Source: Candidatus Aminicenantota bacterium (GTDB lineage Bacteria; Acidobacteriota; Aminicenantia; Aminicenantales; Aminicenantaceae). Taken from it: a DNA stretch of 9,707 nt. The position numbers were made by a program, and so were the translations under genes. Positions within the stretch are counted from its first letter, which is position 1. Each line of letters begins with the position of its first letter. Below the pieces are notes generated by a model that worked only from the letters and a program-made list of their open reading frames with translations, made no database searches and was not told the DNA's origin. Below, piece after piece: positions 1 through 7,705 of the stretch. Location: the NCBI GenBank assembly GCA_013139435.1, contig WTAW01000422.1, positions 1 to 9,707 of the forward strand, read 5' to 3'.

Positions 1-237
1 CGCATAATGACGATTGTCCGTCTCATACTCTATGTGCGCTATCTGTATCGTTAACCCACGCTCCTTCTCCTCAGGCGCATTGTCAATCTGATCGTAATCT
101 ATAAACGATACCTTATCCGACTTCTTATTCAATACCTTCGTTATCGCCGCCGTCAACGTCGTCTTCCCATGATCCACATGCCCTATCGTCCCTATGTTTA
201 AATGCGGCTTCGTCCTCTCAAACTTTGCTTTAGCCAT
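1..237 (-). CDS. tuf: Elongation factor Tu, N-terminal fragment (first 79 codons)
   Basis: EF-Tu carries aminoacyl-tRNA as a GTP ternary complex to the ribosomal A site. The visible part is the start of the GTPase domain. It opens [20 protein letters not shown], has the P-loop GHVDHGKT at residues 19-26, the [13 protein letters not shown] stretch at 49-61, and switch I (G2) with the invariant Thr as T63 in GLTI. The gene runs off the left edge in frame, so DTPGH and NKxD lie outside. The ATG at 235-237 is supported by the family N-terminus and a very strong ribosome binding site. It sits 192 bases after fusA, the usual last place in a str operon. Codon use is odd: all 8 Thr are ACG, all 4 Gly are GGG, and 7 of 8 Ile are ATA, unlike the adjoining fusA. 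GLTI replaces the more usual GITI. The identity is certain; whether the gene is native or acquired is open. Confidence 0.97.
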   Translation of the reverse strand, partial: MAKAKFERTKPHLNIGTIGHVDHGKTTLTAAITKVLNKKSDKVSFIDYDQIDNAPEEKERGLTIQIAHIEYETDNRHYA

Positions 238-243
238 CTCCTT

Positions 244-252
244 ACCTCCTTA
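244..252 (-). promoter_or_regulatory. Shine-Dalgarno of tuf
   Basis: Read on the minus strand this is TAAGGAGGT, a nine-base match to the 3' end of 16S rRNA (anti-SD), followed by a 6-base spacer and the tuf ATG. A second AAGGAG directly abuts the ATG and is too close to be the working site. The strength fits the very high expression expected of EF-Tu. Confidence 0.85.
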
Positions 253-279
253 TGCTTTGATTGTGAAAAATAAAAAGAC

Positions 280-345
280 AAAAGTGAAAAGATCGAATTG
301 TTTGAGAAGTTTTGCCTTCATTATTAGGTCTCCATTTTCACTTTT
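280..345 (-). repeat. 11-bp inverted repeat in the fusA-tuf gap
   Basis: The arm AAAAGTGAAAA (345-335) is matched by its exact reverse complement TTTTCACTTTT (290-280), 44 bases further downstream. An upstream duplicate of the first arm (375-365) could pair with the same downstream arm, giving two mutually exclusive stem-loops in the fusA-tuf transcript. The stems are nearly all A-U, so they would be weak. There is only one G-C pair cluster and no T-run that would make this an intrinsic terminator. Confidence 0.5.
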
Positions 346-392
346 TCTATTTCTCACTTTCACCTTTTCACTTTTCTCTTTTAACTCTCCCC
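329..392 (-). repeat. Degenerate GTGAAAA-type short repeat tract
   Basis: On the minus strand these 64 bases contain no C and are built from imperfect GTGAAAA-like units. AAAAGTGAAAA occurs twice exactly (375-365 and 345-335, start to start 30 bases), with GTGAAA and GTGAGAA variants between. This looks like a decayed simple-sequence or minisatellite array lying wholly between genes. A role in DNA bending, mRNA processing or recombination is possible but not shown. Confidence 0.65.
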
Positions 393-429
393 ATATTCGT
401 TTATACATATTACGTTTAGCATATTCCTG

Positions 430-2523
430 TTAATGGAGAGGTGCTCGACCCTCAATCCGCGCAATGATTCCTTTACTCACCTTCGGAGGGACGGACCCAT
501 ACCTCAAAAATTCCATAGAAAACACACCTCGACCTTGGGACAGAGTCCTTAAGATCGTTGCGTACCCAAACATCTCAGCCAGTGGGACATGCGCTCTCAC
601 TTGACGAGATCTTCCGCTCATCCCCATCTCCTCGATCTTACCTCGCCTGGCATTGATATCACTGACAATATCTCCGAGGTATTCATCGGGGCAAAGGACG
701 ACAAGACTCATGATGGGCTCGAGAAGCACCGGACTGGCCTTCGCAGCCGCTTCCTTAAAAGCCAGCGAACCCGCTATCTTGAACGCAATGGGTGTGGAAT
801 CATCCTCATCAAAGGATCCGTCTATAAGAGTGACCCTCACATCCGCGACCGGGAAACCTGCCAGGATTCCCGCTTCCATTGCCTCCCTGACACCGTCCTC
901 GATGGAGGCAATGAACTCATCCGGGATCACGCCATCTTTTATTCTGTCCACGAATTCGAATCGCTGCCCTCTCTCCATGGGTTCAATATTAACGAAACAA
1001 TGGCCGTATTGTGTTTTGCCTCCAACCTGCCGAGTATACTTACCCTCGCCCTGTGAAGGCACGGTAATGCTCTCTTTATAGGCCACTTGCGGTCTGCCCA
1101 GATTGGCTTGTACACCGAATTCTCTCGCCATCCGGTCCATAAGTACCTCGAGATGAAGCTCGCCCATACCGTGGACCAGAGTTTGGCCTGTCATAGGATC
1201 GGGCAGCACTTTAAACGTGGGGTCCTCTTTAGTTAATTTTTGGAGAGCTTCAGCCAACTTTACGTGTTCACTCCGCGATTTTGGTTCAATATGCGCTGCA
1301 ATAACAGGCTCTGGGAACTTTATGTTTTCAAGCACTATGGGTCTATTCCTCGCACAGAGTGTATCACCGGTAGAAAGGCTTTTCATAGCCCCAAGAGCGA
1401 CAATGTCACCTGCACACAATTCCTCGACGTCCTTCCTCTTGTTCGAGTGCATTTCCAGCACGCGCGTGATACGTTCTTCCTTTCCTCTGGTCGAGTTGAA
1501 CACAGAAGAGCCCATACGCATCTTCCCTGAATAGACACGGACAAACGATAGTGTGCCGACATAAGGATCATTCATGATCTTGAAGACGAGTGCAGAAAAT
1601 GGCTCTGAATTCGAAGCGTTCCGCATTTCTTTTTTCCCCGTTCGTGGATGATGCCCCACAATAGGAGGGATATCGACTGGAGAAGGCAAATAGTCCACAA
1701 CGGCATCGAGCAGGGGATGGACACCTTTATTTTTGAATGACGCGCCAAAAAGAACGGGCACAAATTTCAAAGCAATCGTCCCTCTCCGAATGGCTTGCCG
1801 GATCTCTTCTGGAGAAATGTCCGCTTCATCCAAGTATCGTTCCATCAGTGCATCATCGATATCGCTCAGTTGCTCCAGCATCTCACCACGCCTTCTCTCT
1901 GCTTCTTCCTTGTTTTCTGTAGAAACCTCTCTGACATCATAGGTGGATCCGAGGAGGTCTTCTCCCCAGTCGAGCTCTTTCATCTCAATAAGATCTATCA
2001 CACCCCTAAAATTTTCTTCACTTCCCAGAGGCATCTGGATGACCAGAGGGTTGGCCGATAATTTTTCTTTCATCTCTTTGAAGGCTTTCTCCGGATTCAC
2101 ACCGATTCTGTCCATCTTATTCAGATACACAATTCGAGGGACATTGTACCTGTCAGCCTGTCTCCAAACGGTCTCAGACTGTGCTTCTACACCTCCCACG
2201 CTACAGAGGATGATGATGGCACCATCGAGGACTCTCAGAGAACGTTCAACCTCAACTGTAAAATCCACATGACCAGGGGTATCGATGATGTTGATTCGGC
2301 AATTATTCCAGCTGCAAGTGGTTGCAGCTGAAGTGATGGTTATTCCCCTCTCCTGCTCCTGAGCCATCCAATCCATGACAGCAGTGCCTTCATCCACTTC
2401 TCCTATCTTGTGAGTGATTCCCGAGTAGAACAGGATGCGCTCTGTAGTGGTAGTCTTCCCCGCATCGATATGCGCCATAATACCGATGTTTCTGACCTGT
2501 TCGATAGGTATTCCTCGTTCCAA
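430..2523 (-). CDS. fusA: Elongation factor G (translocation GTPase)
   Basis: EF-G drives movement of tRNA and mRNA through the ribosome after peptide bond formation, using GTP. The 697 residues are full length for the family. The G domain shows AHIDAGKT at 17-24, RGITIT at 59-64, DTPGH at 81-85, NKMD at 135-138 and GASFKNKG as the G5 region. Domains II-III follow, with [14 protein letters not shown]. Domain IV has GGKTQYGH, and domain V has LLEPIM and [13 protein letters not shown] at 2521-2523 is chosen as start because TGGAG lies 7 bases upstream, an in-frame stop sits at 2557-2559, and no in-frame ATG or GTG lies between. Domain IV is odd: the tip loop normally reading SYHEVDSSE is SFDEDDSTP, so the His important for translocation (E. 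coli His583, T. thermophilus His573) is Asp572, and GGVIP is DGVIP. The operon position argues for the main EF-G, but an spd-type or other EF-G subfamily should be considered. Confidence 0.97.
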   Translation of the reverse strand: MERGIPIEQVRNIGIMAHIDAGKTTTTERILFYSGITHKIGEVDEGTAVMDWMAQEQERGITITSAATTCSWNNCRINIIDTPGHVDFTVEVERSLRVLDGAIIILCSVGGVEAQSETVWRQADRYNVPRIVYLNKMDRIGVNPEKAFKEMKEKLSANPLVIQMPLGSEENFRGVIDLIEMKELDWGEDLLGSTYDVREVSTENKEEAERRRGEMLEQLSDIDDALMERYLDEADISPEEIRQAIRRGTIALKFVPVLFGASFKNKGVHPLLDAVVDYLPSPVDIPPIVGHHPRTGKKEMRNASNSEPFSALVFKIMNDPYVGTLSFVRVYSGKMRMGSSVFNSTRGKEERITRVLEMHSNKRKDVEELCAGDIVALGAMKSLSTGDTLCARNRPIVLENIKFPEPVIAAHIEPKSRSEHVKLAEALQKLTKEDPTFKVLPDPMTGQTLVHGMGELHLEVLMDRMAREFGVQANLGRPQVAYKESITVPSQGEGKYTRQVGGKTQYGHCFVNIEPMERGQRFEFVDRIKDGVIPDEFIASIEDGVREAMEAGILAGFPVADVRVTLIDGSFDEDDSTPIAFKIAGSLAFKEAAAKASPVLLEPIMSLVVLCPDEYLGDIVSDINARRGKIEEMGMSGRSRQVRAHVPLAEMFGYATILRTLSQGRGVFSMEFLRYGSVPPKVSKGIIARIEGRAPLH

Positions 2524-2535
2524 CTCTGCACTCCA
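2521..2535 (-). promoter_or_regulatory. Ribosome binding site and TTG start of fusA
   Basis: TGGAG at 2535-2531 is followed by 7 bases and then TTG. An ATG at 2536-2534 overlaps this site but is in another frame and would not give EF-G. The in-frame TAA at 2559-2557 rules out a longer N-terminus, so TTG is the only start that leaves a normal EF-G N-terminus ([18 protein letters not shown]). Confidence 0.75.
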
Positions 2536-2569
2536 TTTTGGTTTTCGTAAAAATCCTTAATCAGGGAAT

Positions 2570-3040
2570 CTACCATTTATAATGGGCAAAAGCTCTGTTG
2601 GCATCTGCCATCTTATGTATATCTTCTCTCTTTTTTATCGCTCCGCCACGGTTGTTGGCGGCATCCAAAATCTCAGCCGAAAGCTTGTCAATCATACTTT
2701 TTCCCGGTCTTTCTATCGCATAGCGAAGAATCCATCGAACCGCCAGCGACGTGGCTCGGTTGACAGAGACTTCAATCGGGACCTGATAGGTTGCTCCTCC
2801 AACCCTCCGAGATTTTGTCTCCAGGGAGGGCCGTACGTTTTCCACCGCTTTTTCGAACATTTTCAGGGGGTCTTCCTTCGCCTTCTGCTTCACCTGTTCC
2901 ATCGAGCTGTACACAATTCTTTCAGCCAGGCTCTTCTTCCCTTTTTTCATCACAGCGTTGATGAATTTTGAGATGATCGTGCTGTTATAGAAGTGATCGG
3001 GATTCAACTTCCTCTTCTTGATTGTTCCTCTTCTGGGCAT
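2570..3040 (-). CDS. rpsG: 30S ribosomal protein S7
   Basis: S7 binds the 3' major domain of 16S rRNA, starts assembly of the 30S head, and lines the E-site and mRNA exit. The 156 residues begin MPRRGTIKKRKLNPD and contain the conserved FINAVMKKGKKSLAE (26-40), the VGGATYQVPIEV beta-hairpin region (about 81-92) and the C-terminal ANNRGGAIKKREDIHKMADA ending in AHYKW. This is the common short bacterial form without the longer tail of E. coli K12. ATG at 3038-3040 has AGGAG six bases upstream, overlapping the end of rpsL, so translation is probably coupled. In E. coli S7 represses its operon by binding the rpsL-rpsG gap. Here that gap is only 11 bases, so any such control must use another site. 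Identity is certain. Confidence 0.98.
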   Translation of the reverse strand: MPRRGTIKKRKLNPDHFYNSTIISKFINAVMKKGKKSLAERIVYSSMEQVKQKAKEDPLKMFEKAVENVRPSLETKSRRVGGATYQVPIEVSVNRATSLAVRWILRYAIERPGKSMIDKLSAEILDAANNRGGAIKKREDIHKMADANRAFAHYKW

Positions 3041-3051
3041 GTGTGGCTCCT

Positions 3052-3441
3052 CTAGCTAGCGCTCCGTCTCTCCCTAGGCCTTTTACTACCGTATTTGGAT
3101 CGGCTTTTCATCCTCTCTGTCACTCCTTCACAATCCAAGGAGCCTCGGATCACATGATAGCGGACTCCAGGTAAATCCTTGACCCGGCCGCCCCTTATCA
3201 GAACGATCGCGTGTTCTTGAAGGTTGTGGCCGACTCCAGGAATATATCCTGTAACCTCTATGTTGTTCGTCAGCCTGACTCTGGCAACTTTCCGCATCGC
3301 CGAATTCGGCTTTTTCGGAGTTGTCGTAAAAACACGTGTACACACCCCCCTCTTTTGGGGGCATCTTTCTAAGGCCGGAGATTTCCCTTTGTATTTCTTC
3401 GTCGTTCGGCCTTTTCTTACCAATTGATTGACAGTCGGCAA
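3052..3441 (-). CDS. rpsL: 30S ribosomal protein S12
   Basis: S12 sits at the decoding centre and helps set accuracy of tRNA selection. The protein has 129 residues. It begins [11 protein letters not shown] after the initiator, has [13 protein letters not shown] at 25-37, [19 protein letters not shown] at 39-57, and [10 protein letters not shown] at 87-96. Lys43 and Lys88, where changes give streptomycin resistance in other bacteria, are both wild type, and Asp89, the RimO methylthiolation site, is present. The start is TTG at 3439-3441: AGAGGAG lies 8 bases upstream, an in-frame TGA lies five codons before it, and no ATG or GTG fits. It is first in the str operon, behind its own promoter, and its TAG stop abuts the rpsG ribosome binding site. 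Identity is certain; the TTG start is strongly supported. Confidence 0.98.
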   Translation of the reverse strand: MPTVNQLVRKGRTTKKYKGKSPALERCPQKRGVCTRVFTTTPKKPNSAMRKVARVRLTNNIEVTGYIPGVGHNLQEHAIVLIRGGRVKDLPGVRYHVIRGSLDCEGVTERMKSRSKYGSKRPRERRSAS

Positions 3442-3449
3442 TTCACTAA

Positions 3450-3456
3450 CTCCTCT
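3450..3456 (-). promoter_or_regulatory. Ribosome binding site of rpsL
   Basis: AGAGGAG on the minus strand, 8 bases before the TTG start of rpsL. It decides the start, since the only other nearby initiator, a GTG at 3446-3444, is out of frame with S12. Confidence 0.7.
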
Positions 3457-3476
3457 TCAACATAAAATTGTTTGGC

Positions 3477-3512
3477 ATCCGTCTCACTCAGGTGAAATAC
3501 CACGAGACGAAT
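3477..3512 (-). promoter_or_regulatory. Stem-loop at the 5' end of the rpsL leader
   Basis: On the minus strand ATTCGTCTC (3512-3504) pairs with GAGACGGAT (3485-3477), giving a 9-bp stem with one G-U pair and an 18-base loop. The loop may fold a little further (GGT with ACC at 3501-3499 and 3493-3491). It begins where transcription from the promoter just upstream should start. It is not followed by a T-run, so it is not a standard terminator. It could stabilise the mRNA or act as a binding site for feedback by S7 or S12; this is inference. Confidence 0.55.
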
Positions 3513-3518
3513 GTCAGG

Positions 3519-3548
3519 ATAATAGCAAAAATTACCCTTCTATGTCAA
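3519..3548 (-). promoter_or_regulatory. Sigma70-type promoter of the str operon (rpsL-rpsG-fusA-tuf)
   Basis: The -35 box TTGACA (3548-3543) is a perfect consensus. After an 18-base spacer comes TATTAT (3524-3519), one base off TATAAT, preceded by TGC to make an extended -10. The -35 begins 15 bases after the rpoC stop, and the expected start of transcription is near 3512, giving a leader of about 70 bases. With no terminator visible after rpoC, rpoBC transcripts may also read through into rpsL. Confidence 0.8.
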
Positions 3549-3562
3549 GGAAATTGAAACAT

Positions 3563-6500
3563 TTAGCTCAGTTCGGATTCGCCCAGCTGAATGTCGATTT
3601 CCTCTCCGATTTCTTCCCCTCGATCCTCCTTGATTTCAATGTCACGGTAAAATTTGTAGCCTGTGCCAGCCGGGATCAATCGTCCCATAATGATATTCTC
3701 TTTCAGCCGCCGGAGGTAGTCGACCTTTCCGTATAAGCTGGCCTCAGTCAGGACACGCGTCGTTTCCTGGAATGATGCTGCGGCGATAAAGCTGTCGGTG
3801 CTCAGAGCACTCTTAGTGATCCCCAAGAGGAGGGGTCTGGCTTTGGCGGGTTTTCCACCCTCTTTCAGCATTTTTTCGTTCTCACCCTGGAAGAAGAACT
3901 TGTCCACCTGCTCATCCACCAAGAATTCTGTATCACCCACCTCTTCGACTTTGACCCAGCGCAGCATCTGGCGGATGATGACCTCGATGTGTTTATCGTT
4001 TATGGCGACTCCTTGAAGTCTGTAGACTTCCTGGACCTCACGCAAAAGATACTCCGCCAGCTCTTTCTCTCCCAGAACTTTCAGTATGTCGTGAGGATTC
4101 ACCGGACCATCCATGAGAGGATTCCCTGCTCGTACTCGTTCACCCTCACCGGCACTGAGATGTGCTCCTTTGGGAATGAAGTATTCCTTCTCTCCCCCTC
4201 GTTCATTGTGGACTGTGAGCTTCCTGTTGCCTCTGACCAAACCTCCATACTTCACGACACCATCGATCTCAGAGATCACAGCATAAGCCTTGGGACGGCG
4301 CGCCTCGAACAACTCTTCCGCCCTTGGCAATCCACCCGTTATGTCCTTAGTCCGTGCGGCCTCTCTGGGAATCTTTGCAAGCACAGTTCCTGCATAGACT
4401 TTATCACTGTCCTTGACTTCGAGGTTTGCTCCTGAGGGCAAGAAATATTTCCGAAGAGCCTTCTTATTCTTATCCGTGATGAGGATCTGAGGCTGCATTT
4501 TTTCATCTTTGGGGTCTATGATGACAGGGGTGATCATACCCGTCCATTCATCTTGAACTTCTTCCATAGTCACCTCGAGAACAACGTCATGAAATTTGAC
4601 GATCCCCGCTTCTTCGCTGATGATAAACGTGTTGAAAGGATCCCATTCCACAAATTCCTGATGCGCCTTGACTTCTTCCATGTCATTGACAAGAATATTT
4701 GCTCCATAGGGAACCTGATAGCGTTCGATCTCTCGCTGCCTATGGTCAAGTATGGCAATACTCGCGTTCCTGTTCACAACAATGATGGAACCTTCTCTGC
4801 TGATAACAGACTTGAGGTCATCACTGAACTTGACTATTCCATCATTCTTTGCTTCCAGTTTCGACCGTTCGGCTCCGCCCATGGCGATCCCACCCACGTG
4901 GAAGGTCCTCATGGTCAGCTGTGTTCCGGGTTCTCCGATGGACTGGGCTGCGGTGATCCCGACAGCCTCTCCAAGCTCGACGAGAGCACCCGTTGCCATA
5001 TCGCGTCCGTAGCAGAGCTGACAGACTCCCCTCTGATATTCGCACGTCAGAATCGAACGGATCTTAATCCTCTCGATGCCCAAATGCTCCAGTTTCTGAG
5101 CGACCTCTTCGGTGATCTCTTCGTTGACATCGATGATCAGATCATTCGTATCCGGATGGAGGAGTTTTTCCAGTGATGTACGGCCCACAATCCTGTCCAC
5201 AAAGGGCTCTATGAGTTCACCATTTTCCACGATAGCTGTGATGTTCACGCCCTTTAAGGTTCCACAGTCATGCGTATCGATGATCACTTCTTGGGCCACA
5301 TCGACAAGTTTGCGCGTGAGATAGCCAGAGTTCGCTGTTTTTAGCGCAGTATCCGCCAAGCCCTTTCGCGCACCGTGTGTGGAGATAAAATACTGCACAA
5401 CGTTCAAGCCTTCACGCAAATTCGAGATAATGGGCATCTCGATGATCTCTCCAGAAGGTTTGCTCATGAGGCCACGCATGCCAGCCAGCTGCCGGATCTG
5501 CTGTTTATTCCCTCTAGACCCAGAATCCGCCATCACAAACAATGGATTCAATTCATCGCTCTCAAAACTAACCTTGCGCATTTGTTCGATCATCGCGCTG
5601 GACACTCGGTCCGTGACTTCACCCCATATTTCGACGATACGATTGAATCGTTCTCTGGATGAAATCACGCCCTCCTGATACAAATTTTCGATCTTCTGGA
5701 CTTCCTTTTGCGCTTTCTCCACCATTCCTTGCTTCTTTTTGGGAATGATAAAATCATCGATCCCCAAGGAGAAACCCGCCTGAGTTGCATAATTGAATCC
5801 CAACTCTTTCATTTCGTCTAAGATCTTGATCGTGGACTCGTGTCCCACTTTGAGGTAGGAATAGTAGACAATACTTTCTAAGCCTTTCTTTTTCAGTTTG
5901 CCGTTGATAAAAGGAATGCCCTCGGGTAGGATGTCGTTGAAGATGATCCGTCCCGGGGTCGTTTCAATGACTTTATTAACGATGTCAGACACAGGACACG
6001 TCAAGACAGCTTGGTCATCATAGTAAGTGGAGATATTCATGAAGGGGCCTTTGAACTTGACCTTGATGCCCGCATGAAGTCCAACTTCTTTATTCTCCAG
6101 CGCCAAGAGCACTTCTTCTGGCGAAGAGAAAACTCGCCCCTCGCCTTTCTGCCTCGGCCTCTCCAAAGTCAAATAATAGCACCCCAAAACCATATCTTGG
6201 CTAGGAACAGCCAGTGGTCGGCCATGCGAAGGAGAAAGAATGTTTTCTGTAGAAAGCATCAGTGTCCTGGCTTCCACCTGGGCCTCAACGGAGAGTGGGA
6301 TGTGCACCGCCATCTGGTCCCCATCAAAATCTGCATTAAAGGCTGCACAGACTAGCGGATGGATCTGGATGGCCTTCCCTTCAACCAGGATCGGCTCAAA
6401 AGCTTGGATCCCGAGCCTGTGAAGAGTGGGCGCACGGTTGAGTAGAATGGGATGTTCCTTAACCACTTCCTCGAGATAATCCCAAACTTCAGGCCTTTCC

Positions 6501-7705
6501 TGTTCATGCCACTCTCTGGCGATCTTAACGCTGGGCACCAAGCCTTCTTTTTCAAGTTTATGGAAGATGAAAGGTTTGAACAATTCCAGGGCCATTTTCT
6601 TCGGCAGTCCACACTGATTCAGCTTGAGCTCTGGGCCCACAACGATCACGGAGCGCCCGGAATAATCGACCCGTTTGCCGAGCAAGTTCTGCCGAAATCG
6701 CCCCTGCTTTCCGCGAAGAGCCTCACTCAAAGATTTTAGGGGTCGTCTGTTCGCTCCCAGGTGAACGCGACCGCGCTTCCCGTTGTCAAAAAGAGCGTCC
6801 ACGGCCTCCTGCAGCATTCGTTTTTCATTCCTAATGATGAGCTCCGGCGCCTTGAGTTCGATAAGCTTCTTCAGCCGGTTATTCCTGTTGATGACTCTCC
6901 GGTACAGGTCGTTCAGATCCGAAGTCGCAAAACGTCCCCCATCCAGCCGGACAAGAGGCCTGAGGTCTGGGGGAATAACAGGGATCACATCCAGGATCAT
7001 CCACTCAGGACGATTGCCCGAGGTTTTGAGAGCTTTGAACACTCGCAGCCGTTTGGCATGGCGGAGTTTCCGCTGTTGGGATGTCTCGGTCTTCATCAAT
7101 TTCCGCAGTTCGTCGCTCTCTTTGTTTATCTCTATCCGCTCAAGGATCTTTTTAATGGCTTCAGCTCCGATGGACACTTCCAGCTTATCACCAAATTTTT
7201 CCCGCGCCTCTTTGTATTCCTCTTCAATCAGCAGCTGTCTCACCCGATAGGGAGTATCTCCGGGATCGATCACGATGTAGGATTCAAAATAGAGTACTTT
7301 TTCCAGATCTTTGATGGAGAGATCCACCACGAGACCTATGCGGCTTGGCGTTCCCTTAAAAAACCAAATGTGTGCCACGGGTGACGCCAGCTGAATGTGG
7401 CCCATGCGTTCACGTCTAACTTTCGACCGCGTAACTTCGACTCCACACCGTTCACAGATGATCCCCCTGTACTTCATCCGTTTATATTTGCCGCAGAGAC
7501 ATTCATAATCATTGATAGGGCCGAAGATCTTGGCACAAAAAAGACCATCTTTTTCAGGCTTGAATGTCCTATAATTGATGGTTTCAGGCTTGACGACCTC
7601 ACCCCACGACCAGCTCTTGATCTTTTCGGGTGAGGCGATAGAGATCCTCACCTGATCGAAATCAACCTTAGGTTTTCCTCCCATGGCATGCCTGGTATCC
7701 ATCAT
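3563..7705 (-). CDS. rpoC: DNA-directed RNA polymerase subunit beta'
   Basis: Beta' forms the clamp and most of the active site of RNA polymerase. The 1380 residues are full length. Zinc site 1 is C69, C71, C84 and C87. The catalytic loop [12 protein letters not shown] holds the magnesium ligands D459, D461 and D463. The bridge helix is at about 772-800 ([20 protein letters not shown]). Zinc site 2 is C814, C888, C895 and C898, the same numbering as E. coli. The trigger loop starts at TMRTFHVGG (931-939) and is split by an insertion of about 170 residues (roughly 943-1116, bases 4358-4879), like SI3 of E. coli, before [18 protein letters not shown]. The C-terminus has [12 protein letters not shown] and the GRLIPAGTG omega-contact region. 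The first ATG (7703-7705) overlaps the rpoB stop; an ATG right behind it (7700-7702) has better spacing from AAAGGAG (7 bases rather than 4) and may be the true start. All key residues are intact. Confidence 0.98.
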   Translation of the reverse strand: MMDTRHAMGGKPKVDFDQVRISIASPEKIKSWSWGEVVKPETINYRTFKPEKDGLFCAKIFGPINDYECLCGKYKRMKYRGIICERCGVEVTRSKVRRERMGHIQLASPVAHIWFFKGTPSRIGLVVDLSIKDLEKVLYFESYIVIDPGDTPYRVRQLLIEEEYKEAREKFGDKLEVSIGAEAIKKILERIEINKESDELRKLMKTETSQQRKLRHAKRLRVFKALKTSGNRPEWMILDVIPVIPPDLRPLVRLDGGRFATSDLNDLYRRVINRNNRLKKLIELKAPELIIRNEKRMLQEAVDALFDNGKRGRVHLGANRRPLKSLSEALRGKQGRFRQNLLGKRVDYSGRSVIVVGPELKLNQCGLPKKMALELFKPFIFHKLEKEGLVPSVKIAREWHEQERPEVWDYLEEVVKEHPILLNRAPTLHRLGIQAFEPILVEGKAIQIHPLVCAAFNADFDGDQMAVHIPLSVEAQVEARTLMLSTENILSPSHGRPLAVPSQDMVLGCYYLTLERPRQKGEGRVFSSPEEVLLALENKEVGLHAGIKVKFKGPFMNISTYYDDQAVLTCPVSDIVNKVIETTPGRIIFNDILPEGIPFINGKLKKKGLESIVYYSYLKVGHESTIKILDEMKELGFNYATQAGFSLGIDDFIIPKKKQGMVEKAQKEVQKIENLYQEGVISSRERFNRIVEIWGEVTDRVSSAMIEQMRKVSFESDELNPLFVMADSGSRGNKQQIRQLAGMRGLMSKPSGEIIEMPIISNLREGLNVVQYFISTHGARKGLADTALKTANSGYLTRKLVDVAQEVIIDTHDCGTLKGVNITAIVENGELIEPFVDRIVGRTSLEKLLHPDTNDLIIDVNEEITEEVAQKLEHLGIERIKIRSILTCEYQRGVCQLCYGRDMATGALVELGEAVGITAAQSIGEPGTQLTMRTFHVGGIAMGGAERSKLEAKNDGIVKFSDDLKSVISREGSIIVVNRNASIAILDHRQREIERYQVPYGANILVNDMEEVKAHQEFVEWDPFNTFIISEEAGIVKFHDVVLEVTMEEVQDEWTGMITPVIIDPKDEKMQPQILITDKNKKALRKYFLPSGANLEVKDSDKVYAGTVLAKIPREAARTKDITGGLPRAEELFEARRPKAYAVISEIDGVVKYGGLVRGNRKLTVHNERGGEKEYFIPKGAHLSAGEGERVRAGNPLMDGPVNPHDILKVLGEKELAEYLLREVQEVYRLQGVAINDKHIEVIIRQMLRWVKVEEVGDTEFLVDEQVDKFFFQGENEKMLKEGGKPAKARPLLLGITKSALSTDSFIAAASFQETTRVLTEASLYGKVDYLRRLKENIIMGRLIPAGTGYKFYRDIEIKEDRGEEIGEEIDIQLGESELS

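Larger units (their letters stand above)
238..429. other. fusA-tuf intergenic region, AT-rich and repeat-filled
   Basis: These 192 bases hold no credible gene. The minus-strand sequence has three parts: an AT-rich stretch right after the fusA stop (429-393), a purine-rich tract without a single C (392-329), and a pyrimidine-rich part (about 290-262) leading to the tuf ribosome binding site. I see no convincing promoter. The best -10-like hexamer, TAATAT just after fusA, has a poor -35 partner (TTAACA) at only 15 bases. No GC-rich hairpin with a T-run is present, so tuf may be co-transcribed with fusA. The length and low complexity contrast with the 11- and 46-base gaps upstream in the same operon. 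Confidence 0.7.

Noticed and set aside
393..432. Possible tuf promoter right after fusA (TTAACA, then TAATAT or TATAAA)
   Set aside because: Spacing is 15 or 22 bases rather than 16-18, and both boxes match consensus poorly. AT-rich sequence makes such matches likely by chance.
194..433. Plus-strand open frame over the tuf start and the fusA-tuf gap
   Set aside because: It is antisense to tuf and then runs through the low-complexity repeat tract, giving a Phe/Ser/Leu-rich sequence with no ribosome binding site or recognisable motif.
2534..2536. ATG just upstream as the true fusA start, with a frameshift
   Set aside because: It is in a different frame and its GGAG is the binding site for the TTG. 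The TTG start gives a normal EF-G N-terminus with no need for a frameshift.
3052..3441. Streptomycin resistance alleles in rpsL
   Set aside because: Lys43 and Lys88 are both the ordinary residues.
3477..3512. The leader stem-loop read as an intrinsic terminator for rpoC
   Set aside because: No run of T follows the stem, the loop is 18 bases, and the stem lies downstream of a strong promoter, so a leader role is more likely.
4553..5176. 207-codon plus-strand open frame inside rpoC (and a similar one at 6761-7384)
   Set aside because: Both lie fully antisense to strongly conserved beta' sequence, have no promoter or ribosome binding site that I can see, and resemble no known protein. They are shadows of a GC-balanced coding strand.
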